DNA of 64,000 bases from Ignavibacteria bacterium (GTDB lineage: Bacteria; Bacteroidota; Ignavibacteria; Tepidaquicellales; OLB5): positions 1 through 64,000 of the forward strand of contig JADZAP010000042.1 of assembly GCA_020852705.1 (NCBI GenBank). The letters run 5' to 3'. The number at the start of each line of letters is the position of its first letter. Positions within the stretch are counted from its first letter, which is position 1. Of this stretch, positions 18,888 to 26,852 are shown piece after piece. The translations under genes were made by a program, and so were the position numbers. The notes beneath the pieces are model-generated. The model had not been told where the DNA came from, ran no database searches, and worked only from the letters and a program-made list of their open reading frames with translations.

Positions 18888-19286
18888 TTGAAACAGGGAA
18901 TAATAAAACTTTTAATTGGGGGATTAATGCTTACATACCTGCTTATCACAGGATGCAGCAACAACGGACCAACTGATCCTTTAAACAATTATAACGTAAC
19001 TTTTCAGATATCACAAAGGATAAATCCCAGCGGCAGTGTGCAGTTTACCTTCCAGCCTTCGGCTGATGCTAAAGTATCTTCAGTAATTTGCAGGTACCGT
19101 GCAGAACAATTTACAGATTCACTAGTATACGGCAATCCGGAATATATATACAGCAAAGACAGTGCATATATAATAAATAATTATACCGGTGTCGTACAGG
19201 GGCAGCAATGGCAGTTTGAGTTCAGCGGGAAAGCACCATCAGCCAATAATACATTTAAGGTTACAACTGATTATACAGTTCAATAA
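18888..19286 (+). CDS. Small lipoprotein of unknown function
   Basis: A 132-residue product starting at TTG with an AAAGGAAT site a few bases upstream. The N-terminus has a lipoprotein signal: hydrophobic run LLIGGLMLTYL then LITGC, with Cys23 as the acylation site. The mature part is beta-rich (VTFQISQRINPSGSVQFTFQPS, later SAYIINNYTGVVQGQQWQFEFSG), reminiscent of small lipoproteins with one immunoglobulin-like or jelly-roll domain. No catalytic residues were identified. It lies between another exported protein and a barrel gene, apparently in one operon. Confidence 0.65.
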   Translation: MKQGIIKLLIGGLMLTYLLITGCSNNGPTDPLNNYNVTFQISQRINPSGSVQFTFQPSADAKVSSVICRYRAEQFTDSLVYGNPEYIYSKDSAYIINNYTGVVQGQQWQFEFSGKAPSANNTFKVTTDYTVQ

Positions 19287-19336
19287 ATAATTAAAAAAAA
19301 ATATATCAATAAAAAATCAAAATTGAAAGAAATAAA

Positions 19337-19957
19337 ATGAAAAATTTAAAAACCGTTTTAACATTAATTTTCGCAGTATTCACAATCACAGCAGCTTCAT
19401 TTTCTCAGCAGGGAGTATCACTTGGACTTGAAGGCGGATTAAACCTTGCAAATGCAAATTTAAAACCAACTTTAAACAACGGTTCAAAAACAGGATTTAT
19501 GATAGGCGGATTTGTGGATATCGGAGTTTCAAAATATGTTTCAATAAAACCTGCTATAAGGTATATCACAAAGGGCTTTGAGTTAAGAAACAATTTTGGA
19601 GTTACATATACAGAAAACTTAAGTTACATTGAATTTCCGATGCTGGTAAATGTAAATCTTCCACTAAACCAGGTTAAGCCATACTTTGAACTGGGACCAA
19701 CACTTGGCATTCAGCTTTCAGCTAACGAAGAAGCTACAGACGGCGTTAACTTCCGGGAAACGGATGTTTCAACAGCTTATGAATCAATTGACTTCTGACT
19801 TTATTTTGGAAGCGGTATGGAATTTAAAGTTGCGGATAAAACCGATCTTTTTACGGGAATTGGATATTCACTTGGTTTTTCAAACATTCTGAAAGGAACA
19901 ATAACTGCTAAAAATAACGGTTTCAGGTTTACTGCCGGTGTAAAGTTTGGTTTATAA
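19337..19957 (+). pseudogene. Outer-membrane beta-barrel (PorT/OmpW-like) gene with an internal TGA
   Basis: Small porin-like barrel of the outer-membrane beta-barrel family common in Bacteroidota. It has a signal peptide (residues 1-24, ending SFSQ) and amphipathic strands such as GVSLGLEGGLNLA, KTGFMIGGFVDIGVS, VSIKPAIRYI and PYFELGPTLGIQLS. The frame meets TGA at 19796-19798, but the same frame continues at once with LYFGSGMEFKV, FTGIGYSLGFSNI and a proper barrel end, FRFTAGVKFGL, to a TAA at 19955-19957. The family usually has 'DFG' at the break, so one G-to-T change (GGA to TGA) explains it. As written it gives a 153-residue, unclosed barrel. Confidence 0.75.
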
Positions 19958-19981
19958 ATATCAGGGAATACTATGTTGCAG

Positions 19982-20014
19982 CAAACAGGGGCTTAAAGTC
20001 CCTGTTTGTATTTT
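19982..20014 (+). terminator. Rho-independent terminator after the barrel gene
   Basis: CAAACAGGG pairs with CCCTGTTTG across a 9-nt loop, followed by TATTTTATT. It lies between the broken barrel gene and the decayed paralogue on the opposite strand. Confidence 0.75.
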
Positions 20015-20015
20015 A

Positions 20016-20767
20016 TTAATGTTTAAAGTAATTTTCTTTAAGCTTAACATAAAATTCTTCTTTTTCTTTAAACTTTAAGAGTATTATATACTGGTACGAA
20101 GTTGTAATAAGATGGTTGTTGACCGGTTTTTTTTCATGTAGCCGGTTATTTTATTTATCATATTAATATCAAATTCTATTTTATTTTCCTTGCAAATATG
20201 TATCATAAGGTTATAATACTGGAACAGGTGAAAAATAAGATACTCAAAGAAACTGTCAAACTCAACAAGAATACCGGAAACATTGCTGGGCTTTTGGAAA
20301 AGGTCAACAATCTGGCTTTCTACAATAAGAAGATAATTGTTGTATAGGAACGGACTATCTTTAAATTCTGTTTTATTGAAGCTTTCCTCAAATGCCCTAA
20401 CCAGTTTTTTATGAAGATTAAACTATTCTCTAAGTCGCAGCTGAACTATCAGGTTGTAATTGGGTACAAAATTGGTGGAGGGGTTTGGTATATATTTTAA
20501 GAATTCCAAACCAAGCCCGTAAAGATCGGATGATATATTTTTTATTTTAAAATAATCAAACTTTTCATCAGGAAAAACCTTACCGAAGATCTGTTCTTCA
20601 GTTAGATTATCAGAATTAAAATCAGGATAAAATTTTAAAATCGATTCTTTAAGATTTTGTACATTCTTATTTTTATTGAAAAAAGGAGGAAGAACAAAAT
20701 CGCGGAATTATTTAATTTCAGCCGGAGAAAATGTATATAAGAAAGAAATTAATTTAATGTTTATCAT
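20016..20767 (-). pseudogene. Decayed, truncated member of the ~480-residue paralogous family
   Basis: Read on the minus strand from ATG at 20767, the translation follows the family closely: KLISFLYTFSPAEIK, stop, FRDFVLPPFFNKNKNV, then KFYPDFNSDNLTEEQIF. The segment FDYFKIKNISSDLY is shared almost exactly with the member at 30862. In-frame stops appear where the intact paralogue has Lys (EIK-stop-F against EIKKF, and LRE-stop-FNLH against MRKLFNLH), and a frameshift follows near residue ~215. The copy ends after the segment equivalent to DNYFKN, about half way along the family length. It is a 5'-half remnant of a recent duplicate. Confidence 0.85.
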
Positions 20768-20916
20768 TAACTTAGTGTTTCTTTATTTTCTAAACCACCG
20801 CATTTTGCCAATTAAATTTTCTAAATATTTTAACTTAAAAAGTTTAAATTGATTAAATATGCAAAGTATTATATATTTTACCCTAAAAAATTTTCTAAAT
20901 TAAAAAAATTTTAGTT

Positions 20917-20947
20917 TTTGAATACATTGCATTACATATTAAGTTTG
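20917..20947 (+). promoter_or_regulatory. Bacteroidota-type promoter (TTTG-N19-TAnnTTTG)
   Basis: TTTG at 20917-20920 and TAAGTTTG at 20940-20947 are separated by exactly 19 nt, a full match to the -33/-7 consensus of the primary sigma factor of Bacteroidota. The predicted start falls near 20951-20955, just before the 5' arm of the inverted repeat described next. It reads toward the cargo gene at 21146. Confidence 0.6.
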
Positions 20948-20957
20948 TATCACTTAA

Positions 20958-21031
20958 GGCGAAACGGTATTATTTAAATCACAATTTATTTTACTCCTGT
21001 CAGCTATCAAATTTGCTGATACTGTTTCGCC
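20958..21031 (+). promoter_or_regulatory. Structured 5' leader: 13-bp long-range stem upstream of a cargo gene
   Basis: GGCGAAACGGTAT at 20958-20970 pairs with ATACTGTTTCGCC at 21019-21031 (12 Watson-Crick pairs and one G-U). A small inner hairpin TCAGC/GCTGA sits at 21000-21019. The stem is much richer in G+C than its surroundings. It begins a few bases after the predicted transcription start and lies ~115 nt before the coding start. No T-run follows, so it is not a simple terminator. Confidence 0.5.
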
Positions 21032-21145
21032 GACACATCATAGCGAATAAGCAGCAAGAGTAATTTTATTTACATTTATTCTGTTTAATTGAAAAAAAAT
21101 ATTTTTAATAAATAATTAATTTTGTGAATTAAAAAAATTAAACCC

Positions 21146-22312
21146 ATGAAAACAAAAATATTACTCATTTTACTTTTTGGAACATTTGTACAAGCAACAT
21201 TTACCCAGTGGCAGCAAGTTAACGGAACTCCGTATGTATATTCGTTAAACTCACACAACGGTAATATCTATTCCGGAACCGGATACGGATTAATTATATC
21301 AACTAACAGCGGAGCAAACTGGTCACAAACATCTTTAACTGCAAGCACTCTTTCATTTGCAGCATCTGAAAATAATTTTTTTGCGGGCACATCAACTGCT
21401 ATATACCGCTCAACAAATGCCGGAGTAAACTGGACAAATATCAATTCCGCGTCGCTTGTCAGGACTATTGTAATTATTGGAGGAAATGTTGTTGCGGGCT
21501 TTTCAGGCGGAGTGAAGGTTTCAACTAATAACGGTGCTAATTGGGTACAATCAAATCTTGCATTTGATGTAATGGCTTTGACTGTGAGCGGAACAGATAT
21601 TTATGCCGGTACATTAAGCATGGGTGTTTACAGATCAACCAACAACGGCTTGAACTGGAATCAAACATCTTTAAATATTGGATATATGCGTTCAATGTCT
21701 TCTTTCGGTAATTATATTTATGCGGGCGCTTTTGGTTCGGGGATTTTTATTTCAACAAACAACGGTGCTAACTGGAGTCAGTCACTTATCGGCAATAATA
21801 TTTATGCACTCGCATCAATAGGCGGCTCTGTTTATGCTGGTTGTGATACCGGCGTTTATGTATCAAATAATAACGGTTCATCATGGGAAAGGAGAAACGA
21901 GGGCTTGGGAAGTTACATACGCATGGGCAGCCTGTGTGTTTTTAACCAGGATCTTTTTGCAGGAAAGGAATCGTTATCTGGTATAGGGATTTACAAACGC
22001 CCTCTTATTGAAATTTCAGTTTTAGAGCAGATATCAAATGAAATCCCATCAGCATTTAAACTAAAACAAAACTACCCCAACCCCTTTAACCCTGCAACCA
22101 TTATTGAATTTTCTGTGCCTAAATCATCTTATGTTAAGCTTGCAGTATATGATATGACCGGCAAAGAGGTTGATGTGCTTGTTAGCCAAAACCTGAACGC
22201 AGGAATATTTAAAACCAATTGGGATGCCTCAAAATATTCAAGCGGGGTTTATTTCTATACAATAAGGGCAGAAGATTACCATGATTCTAAAAAAATGATT
22301 TTAATTAAGTAA
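21146..22312 (+). CDS. T9SS cargo, YCF48/BNR-type beta-propeller
   Basis: Secreted beta-propeller protein of 388 residues. The signal peptide is residues 1-20. Residues about 21-290 consist of ~40-residue blades with the pattern IYSGT-x-YGLIISTNSGANW, YAGTLSMGVYRSTNNGLNW and YAGAFGSGIFISTNNGANW, i.e. the Asp/Asn-box-like STN-x-GANW turn found in YCF48/VPS10/BNR propellers. Residues about 298-388 are a T9SS type A sorting domain (KQNYPNPFNPATII, YSSGVYFYTI, KKMILIK). It is preceded by a promoter and a structured leader and converges on a member of the unnamed family. Such propellers are usually surface or matrix proteins; no ligand is evident. Confidence 0.88.
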   Translation: MKTKILLILLFGTFVQATFTQWQQVNGTPYVYSLNSHNGNIYSGTGYGLIISTNSGANWSQTSLTASTLSFAASENNFFAGTSTAIYRSTNAGVNWTNINSASLVRTIVIIGGNVVAGFSGGVKVSTNNGANWVQSNLAFDVMALTVSGTDIYAGTLSMGVYRSTNNGLNWNQTSLNIGYMRSMSSFGNYIYAGAFGSGIFISTNNGANWSQSLIGNNIYALASIGGSVYAGCDTGVYVSNNNGSSWERRNEGLGSYIRMGSLCVFNQDLFAGKESLSGIGIYKRPLIEISVLEQISNEIPSAFKLKQNYPNPFNPATIIEFSVPKSSYVKLAVYDMTGKEVDVLVSQNLNAGIFKTNWDASKYSSGVYFYTIRAEDYHDSKKMILIK

Positions 22313-22366
22313 ATTATAAAACATGAATTTAATAATAACAGTTTTATAAAGGTTTTAACACTAAAC

Positions 22367-22392
22367 AGCCGGGTCAATTCCGGCTTTTTTTT
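22367..22392. terminator. Terminator between convergent cargo and family genes
   Basis: AGCCGG pairs with CCGGCT (7-nt loop) and is followed by a run of T on the plus strand. It overlaps the stop codon of the minus-strand family gene. Confidence 0.75.
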
Positions 22393-23795
22393 ATTATTTC
22401 TTCAAGTTTAAGTATTATCCATTCTTTATGATAAAAATACTCAGAATCTTCAACTTTATTTTTCAATTCTTCTGCTGCGCGGAAATTTCTGTTTATTTTA
22501 ACACTATTTAATTCCGTAATAAATTTAATGAATCTTTTATTGCCGAAGTTCATTTTTTCCCATGATGCAAGTTCATTGTATATAAAATGTCTGTATGAAT
22601 CAATTTGAAGATACAACTCTACAGAATAATCTAGTTCGTAATAACATTTCAGTATTATTTTTTTAATGTCATTTTTCATATTAAACCATTTAGGATTAAT
22701 ATTTGATAATAATTTAAGTGATTTTGCAAAATTCCCTTTATCAAATTCAATCAATCCCAGGCAATAATTAATTATTGAAACTTTTTGAGTTGGGTGCAAA
22801 TTTACTTTATATTTATTGATAAACTTTTCAGTCCAATCAAATTGTTTGAGATAAGAAGAATTACGCACAATGTTTGTAAATGTGATTGGTTCTGTTGCAT
22901 TGTTATTCATTAGATCTTCCTGAAGTATCTTTTTGGAGAGCTCAAACATGATTTTTCTGAATTCTGATTTACCTTCACCAATATTATATATACACTGATC
23001 TATCAGAATAACCATAGCATTATAATTGTGTTCCTTTTCCACCTTGTCCGAATTATTGTTTCTGAAATTTACAAGTTCATGAAAATAGTTGTTTTCTTTT
23101 GTGGTTAAAAGTTTAATCATTAGATAATAATAATTAATTAAAGGTTTTGCCCTGTATTTAGAATCAGCTAAAAAATTTATTATAAACTTAAAAAACTCAA
23201 TATTTATGGTATCTTCGTAATCTGTCGAATTAATTAAATGACCCAGATGTTCGTTTAAAATTACTGTAAAAAAATATGAGTATATTTTATCCAGAGATTT
23301 AGTATTTTTCTCAAATTGTGAATTCATTCCCTTATAAATTAACCGCTTTACATTTTCAACTTTATAAATGTATTCGTAAATTTCCATTGTCTCAACTGAG
23401 CTTTCAAGAATGTTAATATAATCAGTGTATTTTTTATTGTGAAGGTTAAATAACTTTCTGTTTGTAAGCGCCTCAATCAATTCCAGGTTATAATGCAATT
23501 TGTTTTCATTAATTTTAATATCAACAATAAATTTTTGAAACAACTGTATTGTTAAAGAAAATACCTTTCTCATTTGCACATCACTGTATTTTTTCCCCGG
23601 AAAAACCGTACTGTATATTTTCTCTTCTGTAAAGTTCTCGTTACTGAAGTTGGGATAATACTTTTTTATGGAATCATAAAATCTTATCACTTCGCTTCGA
23701 TTATTGTGGTATGGTGACTTTACGAATTTTCCGAATTCTTTGAACTCAATTTTATCCAATGTGTTAAGTGCTTCAAATAGTTGTTTATTTTTCAT
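22374..23795 (-). CDS. Unnamed ~480-residue paralogous family, member B
   Basis: A 473-residue protein without signal peptide, rich in Lys, Asn and aromatic residues and apparently all-helical. The family N-terminal block is present but diverged: LNTLDKIEFKEFGKFVKSP, an HN in place of FN, then KYYPNFSNE and EEKIYSTVFPGKKY. The later family-typical segment is QFDWTEKFINKYKVNLHPTQK near residue 330. The gene is convergent with the propeller cargo at 21146 and divergent from the cargo pair at 24083/25400, repeating the arrangement of the other members. I know no function for the family. The intact 1.4-kb frame in AT-rich DNA shows it is maintained by selection. Confidence 0.85.
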   Translation of the reverse strand: MKNKQLFEALNTLDKIEFKEFGKFVKSPYHNNRSEVIRFYDSIKKYYPNFSNENFTEEKIYSTVFPGKKYSDVQMRKVFSLTIQLFQKFIVDIKINENKLHYNLELIEALTNRKLFNLHNKKYTDYINILESSVETMEIYEYIYKVENVKRLIYKGMNSQFEKNTKSLDKIYSYFFTVILNEHLGHLINSTDYEDTINIEFFKFIINFLADSKYRAKPLINYYYLMIKLLTTKENNYFHELVNFRNNNSDKVEKEHNYNAMVILIDQCIYNIGEGKSEFRKIMFELSKKILQEDLMNNNATEPITFTNIVRNSSYLKQFDWTEKFINKYKVNLHPTQKVSIINYCLGLIEFDKGNFAKSLKLLSNINPKWFNMKNDIKKIILKCYYELDYSVELYLQIDSYRHFIYNELASWEKMNFGNKRFIKFITELNSVKINRNFRAAEELKNKVEDSEYFYHKEWIILKLEEIIKKSRN

Positions 23796-23925
23796 ATTTA
23801 TTGTGCCACAGAATTTTTATAAACATTGCTGAAATTTATTTAATTTTCAACATATTTTTGATAATATTTTATACTACATGCCACAATTGAATTAAAATTT
23901 CTTTTATATTTTTTTAAATGGTTCT

Positions 23926-24039
23926 TATATTTGTTGCGGTCGTTCTCTATCTCAATATAAATTTAATAAAATATTTAATTTCTCTGTCTAAAACAGAGAG
24001 CGACCAAGGATAGGGGCGCTGTGGGATTTTTCACAGCGC
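23926..24039 (+). promoter_or_regulatory. Promoter -7 element and structured leader with competing stems
   Basis: TATATTTG at 23926-23933 fits the Bacteroidota -7 element; the -33 position holds only TTTT. Starting 5 nt later, GGTCGTTCTCT (23938-23948) can pair with AGAGAGCGACC (23995-24005; 10 pairs plus one G-U). An alternative hairpin TCTCTGT/ACAGAGA (23981-23999) uses the same 3' bases, so the two folds exclude each other. A third stem, GCGCTGTG/CACAGCGC (24016-24039, 8-nt loop), follows. The cargo gene starts 44 nt further on. The architecture resembles an attenuator or riboswitch but matches no class I know. Confidence 0.45.
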
Positions 24040-24082
24040 TTCATCTGATTAACGGATTTCAGTAAATTAATCTAATATTATT

Positions 24083-25387
24083 ATGAAAATCAGATTATTT
24101 GCAGTCTATTTTTTGTTAGTATTTAGTCTTTCGCTGGGATTTGGATCGTGCTCCGAGGATCCAAATGCAGTTCTTATTAATTTTATTCATTATTGCTTAT
24201 CCGGAATGTGGGCACCTGGAGATATGGGTTCGAGTAATATATTCACTATAGCAGTTGGCAATAATGGAGTAATTTTAAAATCCGATGGTACCGACACTAT
24301 ACATTTTTTTCACTGTCCCAGCGTAACCACTCAGAATTTAAACGGTTTAAGAATTCAGCCTACTACCTACCAGCCTTTGGTTATTGCTGTGGGTAACAAC
24401 GGAACTATAACACGCTCATCTGACATTGGTGAAACATGGATTTCATCATCCCCGATAACTTCCGCTAATTTGTATGGTGTGGATTTAAACAATTCATATT
24501 CATATGCAGTCGGTGATAATGGCACAATTCTTTTCGGGCAAAACGGTGGAGCAAACTGGATGCTAGTTACCAGCGGCACAACCAGAAATCTTAAAGCAGT
24601 TAGTATAAGCGGCATAGGGGGAGGAGTGCTAGTTGCAGTCGGCGAAAAAGGAACGATATTAAGAACAACCGACTCAGGATTAAACTGGTCAAATGTCAGT
24701 TTATCAGACACAACAGTTAACTTTTATAGTATAACGCAGAGGACAAGGCAAAATTTTTATATAACAAATTATTTAATTGCAGGTTCACAGGGTAAAATTT
24801 ACAAATCAACAGATAACGGAGTAACCTGGATATTAAAAAACAGCGGAACAACTAATACTCTACGTTCAATATTTTTCAGCGGTAACGATAGTGGAGCAGT
24901 CTCCGGAGATAACGGGACAGTAAGAATGACTACGGATGCGGGTGAAACCTGGTTTTCTGACCCTTACTTTAATAATGTTACAGGAAGTATAACATCAATT
25001 TCACTTATGCCAAGAAGCGCCCGAACATTCACTGCGATATCAAATAATACTAAATTGTATGTAGCAAGCGAAGATACAAATCTGGTAATAATTGGAATAA
25101 AAAATATAAGTAATGCTATTCCGGATAAATTTATTTTAGAGCAAAACTTCCCTAATCCGTTTAATCCAGTTACCAGCATTGTTTTTAAAGTAAAACAAAA
25201 CTCTGATGTTAACATTGTAATTTTTGATGTTAATGGCAGAGAAATTGAAACCATTGTAAATAACAGATTTACAACAGGTACTTACTCTGTAGATTGGAAT
25301 GCTGCTAATTTTTCAAGCGGTGTTTATTTCTATCAAATGACAGCAGGAAATTTTAAAGAAACTAGGAAAATGATATTAACGAAATAA
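24083..25387 (+). CDS. T9SS cargo, YCF48-like propeller with N-terminal Cys (tandem copy 1)
   Basis: Exported 434-residue protein. The N-terminal hydrophobic segment ends in LGFGSC with Cys23, a possible lipobox of the loose Bacteroidota type. Residues about 60-330 are propeller repeats typical of YCF48/photosystem II assembly-like proteins: IAVGNNGTITRSSDIGETW, AVGDNGTILFGQNGGANW, VAVGEKGTILRTTDSGLNW and SGDNGTVRMTTDAGETW. Residues about 345-434 are a T9SS type A sorting domain (EQNFPNPFNPVTSI, FSSGVYFYQM, RKMILTK). The next gene, 12 bp downstream, is a clear duplicate. Combining a possible lipid anchor with a T9SS tail is unusual. The structured leader lies just upstream. Confidence 0.88.
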   Translation: MKIRLFAVYFLLVFSLSLGFGSCSEDPNAVLINFIHYCLSGMWAPGDMGSSNIFTIAVGNNGVILKSDGTDTIHFFHCPSVTTQNLNGLRIQPTTYQPLVIAVGNNGTITRSSDIGETWISSSPITSANLYGVDLNNSYSYAVGDNGTILFGQNGGANWMLVTSGTTRNLKAVSISGIGGGVLVAVGEKGTILRTTDSGLNWSNVSLSDTTVNFYSITQRTRQNFYITNYLIAGSQGKIYKSTDNGVTWILKNSGTTNTLRSIFFSGNDSGAVSGDNGTVRMTTDAGETWFSDPYFNNVTGSITSISLMPRSARTFTAISNNTKLYVASEDTNLVIIGIKNISNAIPDKFILEQNFPNPFNPVTSIVFKVKQNSDVNIVIFDVNGREIETIVNNRFTTGTYSVDWNAANFSSGVYFYQMTAGNFKETRKMILTK

Positions 25388-25399
25388 ATTATAATAATT

Positions 25400-26719
25400 A
25401 TGAAAAAAAAATCAATTCTTTTTATTTTACTCATAGTGAGTTTTACCTCGATGAATTTCAGAGGATGCAATTTTGAGATCGGACCATGGGAAATATTTTG
25501 GGACGTGGTAAGTAGGGGATTTATTTCAAGTTATTCAGTATATCCTCCACCCGGGGATAACCCGGTTGATACGCTGTTTTACTCTTTATCGGTTGGAAGT
25601 AACGGTAAAATTATAAGAGGAACAGGTAAATCTAATTTGATATTTCAATTAATACCAAGCGGTACGACACAGCAATTAAACTGCGTAAGAGTTTCAAATA
25701 ATTCATTTCAGAATAATGTATCAATAGCAGGCAACAATGGCGTCGTACTGGTTTCAAGCAATACCGGGTTAAACTGGGTAACTAAAACTCCTGTTACAAG
25801 CGCAAATCTGAATGCAGTTGACCATAACTATTGGTTGTTTGCTGTTGGTGATAACGGAACAATTCTATATGCCAATGAAATGTTTACGGGTAGTTTAGTT
25901 TCACGTAACAGCGGAACTACCAGAAATCTTAGAGGCGTTGTAATATCATCTGTTAATAACCAAAAAATAATTGTTGTAGGAGATAAGGGCACAATATTAA
26001 GAAGTACGGATACGGGCAATAATTGGGAAAATGTAAGTATTCCCGATACCTCATTTAATTTTTATGCCATAAATCAAAAAAACGCTAATCAACTGAATTC
26101 TGGTGACAGGTTTATAGCAGTAGGCAGCGGAGGCAGGATATATAAATCTACTGATATTGGCGCTACATGGCAGCAAAAAACCAGCGGTACTACAAATACT
26201 CTGCGAAGTGTATATTTTCTAAATCTGGATAGCGGTACCGTTGTAGGTGATAACGGAACAATAAGATTTACTACTAATGGCGGAGAAACATGGTTTACTG
26301 ATCCGTTTTTTAATTCACCATCTTCCAGAAACTATAGATCAGTTTCCTGTATTCACATGCAATCCCGAACATTTTCGGCTATGTCTGATTCAATTTTTAT
26401 TGTTTCAGATGACCCGGTTTATTTAGGAATTAATAACGTATCAACTGAAATACCCAAGGCATTTTCTTTATCACAAAACTATCCTAATCCGTTCAACCCT
26501 GTTACTAATATTAAATTTTCTGTTTCGAAGAATAGTTTTGTAAAACTAACTATCTTTGATATTAACGGCAGGGAGGTTGAAACTATTGTTAACCAAAATA
26601 TGCACGCTGGTACATATAATGCAGACTGGAATGCATCCGGTTTTTCAAGCGGAGTATATTTCTATAAGTTGATTACGGATGATTTTGTTGAGACAAAAAA
26701 GATGATATTGATAAAATGA
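25400..26719 (+). CDS. T9SS cargo, YCF48-like propeller (tandem copy 2)
   Basis: A 439-residue duplicate of the preceding gene, in the same order and probably the same transcript. The N-terminus has a hydrophobic signal ending NFRGC with Cys23, at the same position as in copy 1, though Arg before Gly makes lipidation less likely. The blades VAGNNGVVLVSSNTGLNW, AVGDNGTILYANEM, VVGDKGTILRSTDTGNNW and VVGDNGTIRFTTNGGETW follow the same order. The sorting domain is canonical (SQNYPNPFNPVTNI, FSSGVYFYKL, KKMILIK). It converges on a member of the unnamed family. The two copies have diverged well beyond recent duplication, so both are probably functional. Confidence 0.88.
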   Translation: MKKKSILFILLIVSFTSMNFRGCNFEIGPWEIFWDVVSRGFISSYSVYPPPGDNPVDTLFYSLSVGSNGKIIRGTGKSNLIFQLIPSGTTQQLNCVRVSNNSFQNNVSIAGNNGVVLVSSNTGLNWVTKTPVTSANLNAVDHNYWLFAVGDNGTILYANEMFTGSLVSRNSGTTRNLRGVVISSVNNQKIIVVGDKGTILRSTDTGNNWENVSIPDTSFNFYAINQKNANQLNSGDRFIAVGSGGRIYKSTDIGATWQQKTSGTTNTLRSVYFLNLDSGTVVGDNGTIRFTTNGGETWFTDPFFNSPSSRNYRSVSCIHMQSRTFSAMSDSIFIVSDDPVYLGINNVSTEIPKAFSLSQNYPNPFNPVTNIKFSVSKNSFVKLTIFDINGREVETIVNQNMHAGTYNADWNASGFSSGVYFYKLITDDFVETKKMILIK

Positions 26720-26727
26720 GTTTTTTA

Positions 26728-26838
26728 ACCTCTCCCGTTACGCGCCTAAAACGGCGGTAACTTTATTGGATGTCTCTCCCCTGTCTGCATATTGCAGGCG
26801 CCTGCCTGCTTTGGCAGGCAGGGGGAGAGGAGGGGTAA
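26728..26838. repeat. GC-rich imperfect inverted repeat between convergent genes
   Basis: This stretch is strikingly GC-rich for the window. It contains an exact hairpin CTGCCTGC-TTTG-GCAGGCAG (about 26802-26821) nested in a longer imperfect pairing of TCTCTCCCCTGTCTGC (from 26773) with GCAGGCAGGGGGAGAGG. There is no T-run. It resembles extragenic palindromic repeats in Bacteroidota, but only one copy was seen in this window. It may act as a transcript end for both neighbours. Confidence 0.55.
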
Positions 26839-26852
26839 AAGATTTTATTTTG

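Noticed and set aside
19337-19957. TGA read as glycine (genetic code 25)
   Set aside because: TGA ends several normal genes in the window at the expected place, so the standard bacterial code holds and the internal TGA is best seen as a mutation or error.
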